Below are positions 51,939 to 60,676 of a DNA stretch of 64,000 nucleotides, in pieces. Made by a program: the position numbers and the translations under genes. How positions within the stretch are numbered: position 1 is the stretch's first letter; every line of letters begins with the position of its first letter. The notes below the pieces were generated by a model, which searched no databases, was not told the origin of the DNA, and saw nothing but the letters and a program-made list of their open reading frames with translations. The stretch spans positions 2,604,001 through 2,668,000 of the forward strand of contig OZ245892.1 in the NCBI GenBank assembly GCA_965229605.1, in the 5' to 3' direction. The DNA comes from G965229605 sp965229605. GTDB lineage: Bacteria; Pseudomonadota; Alphaproteobacteria; CBDDJK01.

Positions 51939-53576
51939 ATGAGTGCTTTTCTGGATCATTTGCAGGACGAACTGCGGCGCATCCCGAATTATGTTGTGCA
52001 TGGACAGGTGGCCTCTATTCAGGGGATGCTGGTCGAACTCAACGGCATGCAAAGCTATCTGTCTATCGGGGATCGCTGCAATATCATGGGCCGCAAAGAC
52101 TCGGTCACCTGCGAAGTCATCGGTTTTCGCGATGGCCGTGCGCTGGCCATGCCCTATGCCGGGTTGCAAGGCATTGGGCAGGGCAGCCGGGTTGAAATGC
52201 AGCCGGTGCAGCCGGTGGTTCATCCGCATGCCAGTTGGCTGGGCCGGGTGATCAATGGATTTGGCCGCCCGATTGACGGCAAGGGCGTGTTGGCGCAAGG
52301 CGATCATGCTATTCCGGTGCGCAACACGCCGCCGCCCGCCCATACCCGCAGGCGGGTTGGCAGCAAGATTGACCTGGGGGTGCGGGTGCTTAATTCCTTT
52401 ACCAGTTGTTGCCGGGGCCAGCGCATGGGTATTTTTGCCGGTTCCGGGGTTGGCAAATCGGTGATGATGGGGATGCTGTCGCGCTATAGCGATGCCGAAG
52501 TGATTGTCATTGGTCTGGTGGGGGAGCGCGGGCGCGAAGTTCAGGAATTTCTGCAAGAAGACCTTGGCGAAGAAGGCTTGAAACGCTCGGTCGTGGTGAT
52601 TGCAACCAGCGATGAAAGCGCGCTTATGCGCCGCGATGCCGCTTATGTGACGCTATCGGTGGCTGAATATTTCCGCGATCAGGGCAAGGATGTCCTGTTA
52701 TTGATGGATTCGGTCACCCGCTTTGCCATGGCCCAGCGCGAAATCGGCCTGTCGGTCGGCGAACCGCCAGCAACCCGGGGCTATACGCCGTCGGTCTTTG
52801 CGGAACTGCCGCGCTTGCTGGAACGGGCCGGACCCGGAATAGATAAGGGGGCGGATCAGGGCGGGATCACCGCTTTATTCACTGTGCTGGTTGAAGGCGA
52901 TGATCATAATGAACCAGTCGCCGATGCCGTGCGCGGGATTCTGGATGGGCATATTGTGCTTGAACGCAAGATTGCCGAACGCAACCGCTATCCGGCGGTG
53001 AATGTTTTGCGCTCGGTCTCGCGGACCATGCCAGCCTGTAATAATGAGGCAGAAATTGCGGTGATCACCAAGGCCCGGCGGCTGCTGTCAACCTATGAGG
53101 ATATGGCCGAACTGATCCGGCTTGGGGCCTATCGCAGTGGTAGTGACCCGGCAGTTGATGAAGCCATTCGCTATCAGGAGCCACTGGAGCAGTTTATGAG
53201 CCAGCACAAAAATGAAAAAGGGTCGCTGGATGCCGATTTCCGTCAGTTGGCAGAAGTTCTCGACCTGAGTTATGATGATTTGCTGAATGGCGGTTCTGCT
53301 GAGGGGGCCAAATCAACCGCCAGTCAAGAGGGGGCCAGCCCCAATAATGCAAAAAATGACGCGCAGGCAGCAACAGGCAAAGCAGGCCCGGGCAAAGGAC
53401 CGCCCCGCAAGCCTGGCGCAAAACCAGGCACAAAAGCTGGTGCAAAACCCGGTGCGGCAAAACCTGGTGCAAAAGCCCCTGGCGCAAAACCCGGTGCAAA
53501 ATCGCCAGCAAAACCACTTGGCCGCACGAAAGCGGCTGCCGGAAAATTGCCCGCCACCCCGGTTAAACCCGGATAA
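51939..53576 (+). CDS. fliI: Flagellum-specific ATP synthase FliI with long basic tail
   Basis: 545 residues; the ATPase that drives flagellar type III export. Walker A FAGSGVGKSVMMG near residue 168, Walker B DVLLLMDSVTRFAMAQREIG, then SVGEPPATRGYTPSVFAELPRLLERAG. The canonical fold ends near residue 445 (QLAEVLDLSYDDLL). Beyond it is about 90 residues rich in Lys, Pro, Gly, Ala with repeated KPGAK, not found in ordinary FliI (~440 residues). The tail is within the same frame and ends just before fliJ. It may be a disordered basic extension that binds membrane or partners. Confidence 0.93.
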   Translation: MSAFLDHLQDELRRIPNYVVHGQVASIQGMLVELNGMQSYLSIGDRCNIMGRKDSVTCEVIGFRDGRALAMPYAGLQGIGQGSRVEMQPVQPVVHPHASWLGRVINGFGRPIDGKGVLAQGDHAIPVRNTPPPAHTRRRVGSKIDLGVRVLNSFTSCCRGQRMGIFAGSGVGKSVMMGMLSRYSDAEVIVIGLVGERGREVQEFLQEDLGEEGLKRSVVVIATSDESALMRRDAAYVTLSVAEYFRDQGKDVLLLMDSVTRFAMAQREIGLSVGEPPATRGYTPSVFAELPRLLERAGPGIDKGADQGGITALFTVLVEGDDHNEPVADAVRGILDGHIVLERKIAERNRYPAVNVLRSVSRTMPACNNEAEIAVITKARRLLSTYEDMAELIRLGAYRSGSDPAVDEAIRYQEPLEQFMSQHKNEKGSLDADFRQLAEVLDLSYDDLLNGGSAEGAKSTASQEGASPNNAKNDAQAATGKAGPGKGPPRKPGAKPGTKAGAKPGAAKPGAKAPGAKPGAKSPAKPLGRTKAAAGKLPATPVKPG

Positions 53577-53611
53577 TCAAACGTTAAACTGTGATCAGAC
53601 GCTAAACTGCC
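53576..53611. repeat. Imperfect 18-bp tandem repeat between fliI and fliJ
   Basis: ATCAAACGTTAAACTGTG (53576-53593) and ATCAGACGCTAAACTGCC (53594-53611) match at 14 of 18 and fill most of the 41-bp fliI-fliJ gap. Confidence 0.65.
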
Positions 53612-53617
53612 CGACCC

Positions 53618-54103
53618 ATGTCGCTTCGCATTTTCACCATTCTTATTCGCAAAGCCAAATTTGAGCTGGATGAAAAACGGCGTGAACTGGCGCGTCTGAT
53701 TGAACATGACAATAACCTTGCCCGCCAGATTGAAGACTGGCAGATTCGGGTCGAGAATGAATGGCAGTTAAGCGCAGACCGGCCTGATTTACGCGCGGCG
53801 ATGTATCGCTTTGCTGATCTGGCGGCGCAGATGATTGAGCAGCTGGAAGCCGAGCGGCTGGCTCTTGTCCCCTTGATCCAGCAAGCCGAAGATGCGGTGC
53901 GGGAGGCTTTTCAGGAGCAAAAGCGCATTGAGACCGCCCACGACAACCGGCTGGCCGAATTAAAAGCCGAAGAAGCCCGCAAGGAGCAGAATATGCTGGA
54001 TGAAATCGCCCAGCAGCGGGTCCAGCATCAGATGCAAAAGCGGATGCAATCAGAAAAACGTATGCTGGCAGAAAAACGTATGCTGGCAGAAAAGCGCACA
54101 TAA
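53618..54103 (+). CDS. fliJ: FliJ-like flagellar export chaperone
   Basis: 161 residues, almost entirely coiled coil (KAKFELDEKRRELARLIEHD, then QQAEDAVREAFQEQKRIETAHD). FliJ sits in the FliI hexamer centre and activates export; the position right after fliI supports the call more than sequence does. The last 20 residues come from an 18-bp tandem duplication (54051-54086) that repeats KRMLAE, with a further 10-bp copy just after the stop. Confidence 0.8.
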   Translation: MSLRIFTILIRKAKFELDEKRRELARLIEHDNNLARQIEDWQIRVENEWQLSADRPDLRAAMYRFADLAAQMIEQLEAERLALVPLIQQAEDAVREAFQEQKRIETAHDNRLAELKAEEARKEQNMLDEIAQQRVQHQMQKRMQSEKRMLAEKRMLAEKRT

Positions 54104-54113
54104 CAGAAAAACG
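54051..54113. repeat. 18-bp in-frame tandem repeat at the fliJ end
   Basis: CAGAAAAACGTATGCTGG occurs perfectly at 54051-54068 and 54069-54086. CAGAAAAGCG follows at 54087 and CAGAAAAACG at 54104 after the stop codon. The reading frame is kept. Confidence 0.85.
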
Positions 54114-54128
54114 CCTATAAAAGACTCG

Positions 54129-54168
54129 CTTATCGTAAAGTTGCCAGACTTATCATAAAGTTGACATA
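54129..54168. repeat. 20-bp tandem repeat upstream of the TPR-glycosyltransferase
   Basis: CTTATCGTAAAGTTGCCAGA (54129-54148) and CTTATCATAAAGTTGACATA (54149-54168) match at 17 of 20. They lie 28 bp before the TPR-glycosyltransferase start. The repeated AAAGTTG could act as a promoter element or be neutral. Confidence 0.7.
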
Positions 54169-54195
54169 AGAACCGAAACGCCGGAAAATTCAAAA

Positions 54196-56379
54196 ATGCC
54201 CAAGCGCAAGTCAAAACAGTCTCTTAGCCGTCTGGCCAACCGCAAGGCCCGCGCCAGCCGCAAGGCCGAAGAAAAGCGCAAAACAGGTGCAAGTCGCAAA
54301 GCCAGCCCTTCAATGTCCGGACCCTTGTTAAAAGGGGCCTCTATACAAAATCTGCCTCAAAATATGTCCGTTGTGCCGCCAGCAGGGCGCCCGCCTGCTT
54401 CTTCAGGTGTTTCTGGCGTTTCTTCTGGTGGTCCCCCGCAGCTCAAACTTGCCGGAGTCGCGGCCTCTGAAGGGATGATCCGAATCGATGACTATATCTA
54501 TCGCGCCGTCCAGGAATATGTCTCCGGTGACCGCCCCCTCTCCGAACAAATGTTCCGCGATATACTCAATCAGGAACCCTTCCAGCCCGAAGCCCTGTTC
54601 CGAATCGGAGTCATACGCGGAAGAGCCAAACATTTCCTTGAAGCCGAACTCCTGTTCCGCCGCGCCTATCGCGCCGCTCCCGACCAATATAAACTCCTGC
54701 GAAACTATGCCGTCATCCTCCAGCACCAGGAACGATGGGAAGAAGCCCTCGCCCTGCAACAAGAAGCCCTGCGCCACGGAAAAGTCGACCGAAGAGTCGT
54801 ACTCGGCGATATCGCCTCCTCCCTCGTCCAGGTCAAACGAGTCGAAGAAGCCATGCACGTCTATAATGAAGTGCTTGAACTCGATCCCGAAAATTCACTG
54901 CTCCACTATAACCACGCACTCTGCTGCCAACACCTCGGCCTCAATACGCGGGCCGAACAATCCTATCTGCGATCCATCGAACTTAATCCAACCTCCTATT
55001 CCTCGCTAAATAACCTCGCTATATTCTATCGAACCGTCGGAAGAGAAGACGAAGCTGAACCCTTGCTGCTGCGTGCCCTCGAATACGCAAACCCACGCTA
55101 CGAAGGACATATCTCGCTCTTCTCCTATTATATGCGACTCCAGAAACTCGAAGAAGCAGGCGTCCATATCAAAAAAGCAAAAGAACTCGAACCCGACCAC
55201 TTCGATGTGATGAGCGGACAAGCCGAACTCTTCTCAAGACACAGCCAGTTCGATCAAGCCCTCGCCATCTATCAAACACTCAACGCACAATATCCCGATA
55301 AATATGCCTATTACATCAGAATGGCCGACTGCCTCCTGCAAATGGAACAGGAAAATAACGCCCTCGAAACCATGGAGAAAATGCGCCAGGCCTTCCCCGA
55401 TGATCCAAAAGCCCAAGATGCCTACGGCGGATTTATGATGCAATTCGGAAAACTCGAAATCGGATTCTCCGCCTACGAAAGACGATTCGATGAAGAAGAA
55501 CTCGTCAGTAATGCCGGAAAATTCAAATTCCTCCTGCCGCAGCCCTACCTTTCAACCCTCGATCAGGCCAAAGGCAAAACCGTCCTCGTCTATGCCGAAC
55601 AGGGAATCGGTGATATCGTCCAGTTCAGCCGATACCTGCCCATGCTCAACGATCAAGCCGGAAGAATCCGATTCCTCTACGGCGGGTCCAGCACCATGAA
55701 AGCCTTCAAAAGATTGTTCCTCACTTACCCCGGCATGAACGAAAGCTACGAAGAACTCATCGAAATCGGAATAGAACGCGAAGCCTTCGATGTCCACTGC
55801 GCCTTGATGAGCCTGCCGCATATCTTCAAAACAACCATCGAAACCATCCCGCCCCCCAACCCGCCAAGGCTCCCGGACGGCCTTGTCCAAGAATGGAAAG
55901 ACCGACTAGGGCCTAAGAAAAAACCACGCATCGGACTCGTCGTCTCCGGAAATATGGCGCAGGCCAACGATATCAATCGCTCCTCCCGATTGGAATACCT
56001 CACCGACCTCCTGTCAGACCGCGCAGAATTCATGATGGTCCAACGCGACCTGCGCGACCATGACCTTGAACTCTCCCAAAAACTAGGCCTGCGACACCTC
56101 GGGGCCGAATTTACCGACCTCGCCGATACCGCCGCAGCCTACCATTCCTTTGACCTTATCCTCGGCGTCGAAACCGGAATCATGCACCTCGCCGGGACTT
56201 TCGGAATTCCAACCTGGATGATGCTCACAACCATACCAGACTGGCGATACTTCCGACACCGAAGCGATTCTCCATTCTATCCCTCCGTCCGGCTGTTCCG
56301 ACAAACCCAACACGGCGACTGGGCCGGACTTGCCTCCCGGACCCGGCAGGCCCTTGAGGACTATCTCGATACACTTTAG
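54196..56379 (+). CDS. TPR protein with glycosyltransferase-9-like domain, beside flagellin
   Basis: 727 residues. A basic N-terminal tail (KRKSKQSLSRLANRKARASR) leads into about ten TPR units at residues 95-420 (AEQSYLRSIELNPTSYSSLN and similar). The C-terminal part has KTVLVYAEQGIGDIVQFSRYLPML near 455 and DLILGVETGIMHLAGTFGIPTWMM near 655, the GT9-like landmarks. TPR-GT proteins such as FlmG glycosylate flagellin in Caulobacter. Position one gene before flagellin supports the same job here, but this is inferred. From about 54480 its codons become A/C-ending, the reverse of flagellin. Confidence 0.72.
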   Translation: MPKRKSKQSLSRLANRKARASRKAEEKRKTGASRKASPSMSGPLLKGASIQNLPQNMSVVPPAGRPPASSGVSGVSSGGPPQLKLAGVAASEGMIRIDDYIYRAVQEYVSGDRPLSEQMFRDILNQEPFQPEALFRIGVIRGRAKHFLEAELLFRRAYRAAPDQYKLLRNYAVILQHQERWEEALALQQEALRHGKVDRRVVLGDIASSLVQVKRVEEAMHVYNEVLELDPENSLLHYNHALCCQHLGLNTRAEQSYLRSIELNPTSYSSLNNLAIFYRTVGREDEAEPLLLRALEYANPRYEGHISLFSYYMRLQKLEEAGVHIKKAKELEPDHFDVMSGQAELFSRHSQFDQALAIYQTLNAQYPDKYAYYIRMADCLLQMEQENNALETMEKMRQAFPDDPKAQDAYGGFMMQFGKLEIGFSAYERRFDEEELVSNAGKFKFLLPQPYLSTLDQAKGKTVLVYAEQGIGDIVQFSRYLPMLNDQAGRIRFLYGGSSTMKAFKRLFLTYPGMNESYEELIEIGIEREAFDVHCALMSLPHIFKTTIETIPPPNPPRLPDGLVQEWKDRLGPKKKPRIGLVVSGNMAQANDINRSSRLEYLTDLLSDRAEFMMVQRDLRDHDLELSQKLGLRHLGAEFTDLADTAAAYHSFDLILGVETGIMHLAGTFGIPTWMMLTTIPDWRYFRHRSDSPFYPSVRLFRQTQHGDWAGLASRTRQALEDYLDTL

Positions 56380-56513
56380 ATTAAAAATACCACCCACCGG
56401 GAAACTTTCTGGTAACCAGCCCCGTCCTAAAATCATATAAAACAAGCGAATAGCTTTTTTCTATAGCGCGCGGCTATTTTCTTATCCATTGAAAAATAAG
56501 TAAAAATTCAAGT

Positions 56514-56528
56514 TGGCACGCAATTTGC
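56514..56528 (+). promoter_or_regulatory. Sigma-54 promoter of flagellin
   Basis: TGGCAC-GCAAT-TTGC matches the -24/-12 consensus with exact 5-base spacing. It is 120 bp upstream of the flagellin ATG, leaving about 108 bases of leader. Sigma-54 drives late flagellar genes in Caulobacter. The 269-bp gap otherwise shows an AAGGAGAC SD before ATG. Confidence 0.85.
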
Positions 56529-56648
56529 GTATAGATGCCAAGTTCGCTGGGTAATCAGAAACGATTGTTCGGCATGTTAACAGAAGTTTGATGATTGGAA
56601 GAATAACCAAGCCCCTAAACCGCATCCTGCTCTAGAAGGAGACGCAAG

Positions 56649-57596
56649 ATGGCGACAGATATTGCCCTTACAAAGGCACAAAGAAATTCGATTTTGACCT
56701 TGCGAGAGATCGCGGGTTTAAGCGAGCGCACACAAGAGAGACTGACGTCTGGCCGACGGATTAACTCGGTTATTGACGATGCGGTTTACTATTTCCAGGC
56801 GAAGGGTCTTGCGGACCGTGCTGAGGACTTTGAGGTCAAGAAGAACGGGATTGACCAGGGTATTTCGGCGATGGAGACGGCCCTTGACGGGATTGAGGCC
56901 ATTGACAGTCTGTTGAAGCAGATGAAGGGGATGGCTGAGAACACGAAGGTCCAGTCGGAGGAAGAGCGCGCGACAGCTACCGAGCAGTTTTTGATGGTTG
57001 CGGATCAGCTTTCAGAGTTGATCGAGGATACATCGTATCAAGGGTTGAATTTGTTGAATCGGACGGCGAACAAATTGGATGTTTCGTTTTCGGATCGCAC
57101 GACTTCTCGGCTTATTTTTAAGGGATTTGATTTTAACGCGACGGGAGCTGGCAATGCCCGGGCGATTTTCACGACGGCTGCATTTAACAAGAATTTGAAT
57201 GTTCGGGCTTTTTCGATTGTCATTGAATGGACGATGGCGGCGTCTCATAGTCTGGTTTCTATTAATGGTCAGCCTTTGGGTTTTTCGCGGATGGGAGACC
57301 TTAACACGGCGATTGCGATTGCAGACAGAACGATTATTATTCTGGACAAGGCGATCAATAATTTGCGGGCTGCGGCGACCGAGCTGGGTGCTGCGGTTGC
57401 GGTTTTGCAGACCCGTCTTGATTTCACCAACGACTATGTTGAGGACCTTGAGTCGGGGTCTGACAAGCTGACGCTGGCTGATTTGAACGAGGAAGGGGCG
57501 AATTTGGTTGCCTTGCAGACTCGTCAGGAGATTGGCTTGCAGGCCTTGCGGGTGTCGGGTGACCAGCAGCGAGCGATTGTGACGCTTCTCCAGTAA
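56649..57596 (+). CDS. Flagellin
   Basis: 315 residues. The N-terminal D0/D1 helix LTKAQRNSILTLREIAGLSERTQERLTSGRRINSVIDD has the RINS-DD core. VYYFQAKGLADRA then differs from the enterobacterial DDAAGLAIA and fits alphaproteobacterial flagellins. The C-terminal helix is LQTRLDFTNDYVEDLESGSDKLTLADLNEEGANLVALQTRQEIGLQAL. The short variable middle is expected for this class. Exported by the flagellar type III system. Third positions are G/T-rich. AAGGAGAC precedes ATG. Confidence 0.95.
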   Translation: MATDIALTKAQRNSILTLREIAGLSERTQERLTSGRRINSVIDDAVYYFQAKGLADRAEDFEVKKNGIDQGISAMETALDGIEAIDSLLKQMKGMAENTKVQSEEERATATEQFLMVADQLSELIEDTSYQGLNLLNRTANKLDVSFSDRTTSRLIFKGFDFNATGAGNARAIFTTAAFNKNLNVRAFSIVIEWTMAASHSLVSINGQPLGFSRMGDLNTAIAIADRTIIILDKAINNLRAAATELGAAVAVLQTRLDFTNDYVEDLESGSDKLTLADLNEEGANLVALQTRQEIGLQALRVSGDQQRAIVTLLQ

Positions 57597-57638
57597 AAGC
57601 GGCCGAGTAACGGTTAGCCGATCCACAGGCAGGCCCGC

Positions 57639-59477
57639 ATGAGCGCGCCCTTTCCCTTTAAGCAATTTTACAGTCTGATAGACCTTCAGAATGTTGAAGA
57701 AGCTGTTGATCTGATTGGTCAGAAAGGCGGCGGGCTTGATCTTCGCGTCAAGTCTTTCTTGCTGGGTCTGGTTTTTTTGGCGGGCGGGCGGATTGCTAAC
57801 GGCTATCGCCAGATTGTTCAGGCGGCAGATGGAGATTGCACCGAGCAGATGATTCTGGAAGCTGCTGCCGCGATGTCTGCGCGTCTGGGTCGGCTTGAGG
57901 AAAGCATCTATTACGCCAAGCTGGCATCGGCGATGGAAGTGGGGGTTGTGCCGTCGCTGCCGAAGCTGATCGGAAATTTTCAAACCAACGTCCAGACGAT
58001 TGAAGAAAGGAATTTAACCCGCAAGGGCCTGCGTGCGCTGCGGGTTGGGCAGATTGCACCGGCCAGAAAATTATTTGAAGAATCGGTCCAGATTGACCCG
58101 CAGGATATTGATGCATGGCGGGGTCTGGTGCAGTGCAGTCTGGGAGGCCGTCAGCCATTGGGAGCCATTCAGGCCGGACGGGCGCTGGGGGCACTGGCCC
58201 GAAATACTGAAGACCAGCGTCTGGCTTTATCGGCTTTGCTGAATGCGGCATCGCCGGATGTGCTTGATGAAGGGACGCTGGATCGACTGGAGCCGGGGCT
58301 TTACAATGATCTGCTGATTTATGCGCAGTATTTTAGCGAACTCCAGACCCGTATTGATGAAGCCGGACAGAAATATCACAAGGCCGGAGTTTCCGCACCA
58401 GCCTCTAACTTGTCTGTAACGCAGGAACGCCAGCTGGTTGCCGGGCGCAAAAGAAAGCCGGAAGCCCATAAAAATTACTGGCAGAAAAAGACCCGGACCG
58501 GGAAGGCCAAACCCCTGCGGCTGCTGGTGCTCAGCAATGTCGGCTTGCGCGAACGGGGCGAGATGCCGTTGCTTGATACATTGGCCCAGTACCGGATGAT
58601 GAATGCCGCGATTATCGTCTATCATCTTTCCCCGAAACAGGATGAACTGTCCCGCATTTATTCTTCTTTGTTTGAAGACTGGAATCGTATCCGCGATATT
58701 GACGAAGAAACCTTGGCGGTGATGGCCGGAAACGAGAACCCGGACCTGATCCTTGACCTTACCCCGGGCGATAATTGCCTTGATCATGTGCTTGAAAAAA
58801 CCGGGGTGCCGGTGCGCCGCTTGCATAGCTATCAGCCGGAAAAGGTGCTTTTTCGCTCGCTTGACGAGGTTCTGGCGGTTCTGTCGATCCCGAAAATCGC
58901 CATTATTCCCGATACACCAAGAACAGAGCCTGTTGATCCGGCACAATTTCAACTTCCAGACAGCCTGACTCATTTACGCGCCGGATTGCTTACCCTGTTT
59001 GACGGTTTCCCGGAAGGAATGCTTGGTGTTCACGGAAAAAACCTGTGTGAAAGCACCCCGCTTGCCAATATGAAACAAATCTTTGATATCCCCGGCGATG
59101 ATACAATCGATTTTTCGTGGCCTGCTGCGTCTTCTCCCGAATCAGACAAGCGGCAGGTGCTGGTTGATCTTCCGGGGCTGGAGCATTTTTTCATCACGCT
59201 TTTGACACAAGGGATTATTCCTGACCTTGTGGCTTTGCCGCGCTCTTCTTCAAAAGCTGCCAAGATCAACGGTCATTTACAACCGCTTTACTATCTGCTG
59301 GAACTGGAAGACCGGATTGTTTCAAGCCCGGCGGCCCTTTTTGATTTGCCGCCGGTTGATGCGGCGCGCTGGACCCGGCTTTATGAGCGCGTGAAGATTT
59401 TACAATCCGCCCCCTGGCGACAAGGCTCCGCCATGGCCCTTGCCAGCCTCTTGCAGGATCATGTCAACGCCAGCTAA
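57639..59477 (+). CDS. TPR-type protein with possible GT-B-like C-terminal half
   Basis: 612 residues, 42 nt after flagellin, so likely the same transcript. Residues 5-260 are TPR-like helices (LRVGQIAPARKLFEESVQIDPQDIDAWRGLV). After a basic linker, LRLLVLSNVGLRERGEMPLLDTLAQYRM and NPDLILDLTPGDNCLDHVLEKTGVPVRR look like a Rossmann-type domain, and IAIIPDTPRTEPVDP vaguely resembles SPINDLY-type O-GlcNAc transferases. I cannot name the family. Role in flagellin modification or assembly is inferred from position. Confidence 0.55.
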   Translation: MSAPFPFKQFYSLIDLQNVEEAVDLIGQKGGGLDLRVKSFLLGLVFLAGGRIANGYRQIVQAADGDCTEQMILEAAAAMSARLGRLEESIYYAKLASAMEVGVVPSLPKLIGNFQTNVQTIEERNLTRKGLRALRVGQIAPARKLFEESVQIDPQDIDAWRGLVQCSLGGRQPLGAIQAGRALGALARNTEDQRLALSALLNAASPDVLDEGTLDRLEPGLYNDLLIYAQYFSELQTRIDEAGQKYHKAGVSAPASNLSVTQERQLVAGRKRKPEAHKNYWQKKTRTGKAKPLRLLVLSNVGLRERGEMPLLDTLAQYRMMNAAIIVYHLSPKQDELSRIYSSLFEDWNRIRDIDEETLAVMAGNENPDLILDLTPGDNCLDHVLEKTGVPVRRLHSYQPEKVLFRSLDEVLAVLSIPKIAIIPDTPRTEPVDPAQFQLPDSLTHLRAGLLTLFDGFPEGMLGVHGKNLCESTPLANMKQIFDIPGDDTIDFSWPAASSPESDKRQVLVDLPGLEHFFITLLTQGIIPDLVALPRSSSKAAKINGHLQPLYYLLELEDRIVSSPAALFDLPPVDAARWTRLYERVKILQSAPWRQGSAMALASLLQDHVNAS

Positions 59478-59484
59478 ATGCGTC

Positions 59485-60675
59485 TTATAAAACAGGCGGA
59501 TGCGGTTCGAGGTGTAGGGGAGAATCGCTGTAAGGATGGGCCAGCGCAACTTCTTCATCAAGCTCAATACCAAGGCCCGGCTCGGTGGGCACAAGCGCAT
59601 AGCCTGCTTCCAGTTTGATGGATTTTTTAAGCAGTTTTTTGTGAAAGCCGCTCCAGTCATCGATGGTTTCCAGAATAAGGAAATTGGGCAGGGTGGCTGC
59701 GACATGCACATTGGCGGCCCATTCGACGGGTCCGCAATAGAGGTGCGGGGCAATCTGGGCATAAAAGGCCTCTGCCATGCCAGCGATTTTTTTGACTTCG
59801 AGCATGCCGCCAGCCCGGCCCAGAGCCGGTTGCAGGATAGCGGCGGCCCGACATTCAAGAACCCGGGCAAATTCATATTTGGTGACCAGCCGTTCGCCGG
59901 TGGCGACCGGGATTGAGGTTGAGCGGGCGACCAGAGCCATTTCTTCTGGTTTTTCGGGGGGGACGGGTTCTTCAAACCAGAGCGGGTCTGCGGCTTCGAG
60001 TTTTTTGGCGAGTCGAATAGCCCCGGCTGGAGTCATCTGGCCATGGGTACCGAAGAGAAGGTCGGCGCGGATGCCGACAGCTTCGCGCAGCCGGGAGACA
60101 AAAAGATGCGACCGTTCAAAGTCTTCAAGCGACAGCTGGCGCGGATCAAAGCGGGTATAGGGTCCGGCGGGGTCGAATTTCACGGCGGTAAAACCTGCAT
60201 TGACATAGGAAAGAGCGCGTTCAGCAGCCATATCGGGGTCGGCGTAAACCCGGGCGGTTTTTGCGTCTTCTTTATCGGGGTAGATATAGGTATAGGCCCG
60301 CAGTCTTTCGCGGACGGACCCGCCGAGCAGGTCATGGACGGGTTTTCCGCAGGCTTTGCCAATGATATCCCAGAGGGCGGTTTCGATCCCGCTTAGAATA
60401 GAGACCAGGCTTGAGTCCGGGCGGGAGTTATAGCCTCTGGCATAGACCAGCCGCCAGATATCTTCGATTTTGAAGGGGTCACGTCCGATCACCAGGCGTT
60501 GGAGGACATCTTCGACCATTGGTTTGACGGCAGAGGGGTGAAAGGGTGGCGAATAGACTTCCCCCAGCCCGGTTATGCCGCAAGCTGTGATCAGTTTGAC
60601 AAAGATAAAATAGCGTCCGCCGAAGTGAGGGGGCGGGTTTCCAATGATAAAGCAGCGGGCATCCTGAATATGCAT
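59485..60675 (-). CDS. Enolase-superfamily sugar-acid dehydratase (mandelate racemase group)
   Basis: 396 residues. Typical members abstract the alpha proton of a sugar acid and lose water to make a 2-keto-3-deoxy acid. Seen: GIETALWDIIGKACGKPVHDLLGG, the Lys-containing FTAVKFDPAGPY, DLLFGTHGQMTPAGAIRLAKKLE, the metal-ligand FEEPVPPE and ATGERL, and APHLYCGP. The THGQ and HLY positions are those of the galactonate/gluconate dehydratase branch. With dgoK elsewhere, galactonate is plausible, not shown. It converges with the 57639 gene 8 bp away and starts 1 bp after the Maf stop. Confidence 0.82.
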   Translation of the reverse strand: MHIQDARCFIIGNPPPHFGGRYFIFVKLITACGITGLGEVYSPPFHPSAVKPMVEDVLQRLVIGRDPFKIEDIWRLVYARGYNSRPDSSLVSILSGIETALWDIIGKACGKPVHDLLGGSVRERLRAYTYIYPDKEDAKTARVYADPDMAAERALSYVNAGFTAVKFDPAGPYTRFDPRQLSLEDFERSHLFVSRLREAVGIRADLLFGTHGQMTPAGAIRLAKKLEAADPLWFEEPVPPEKPEEMALVARSTSIPVATGERLVTKYEFARVLECRAAAILQPALGRAGGMLEVKKIAGMAEAFYAQIAPHLYCGPVEWAANVHVAATLPNFLILETIDDWSGFHKKLLKKSIKLEAGYALVPTEPGLGIELDEEVALAHPYSDSPLHLEPHPPVL

Positions 60676-60676
60676 A

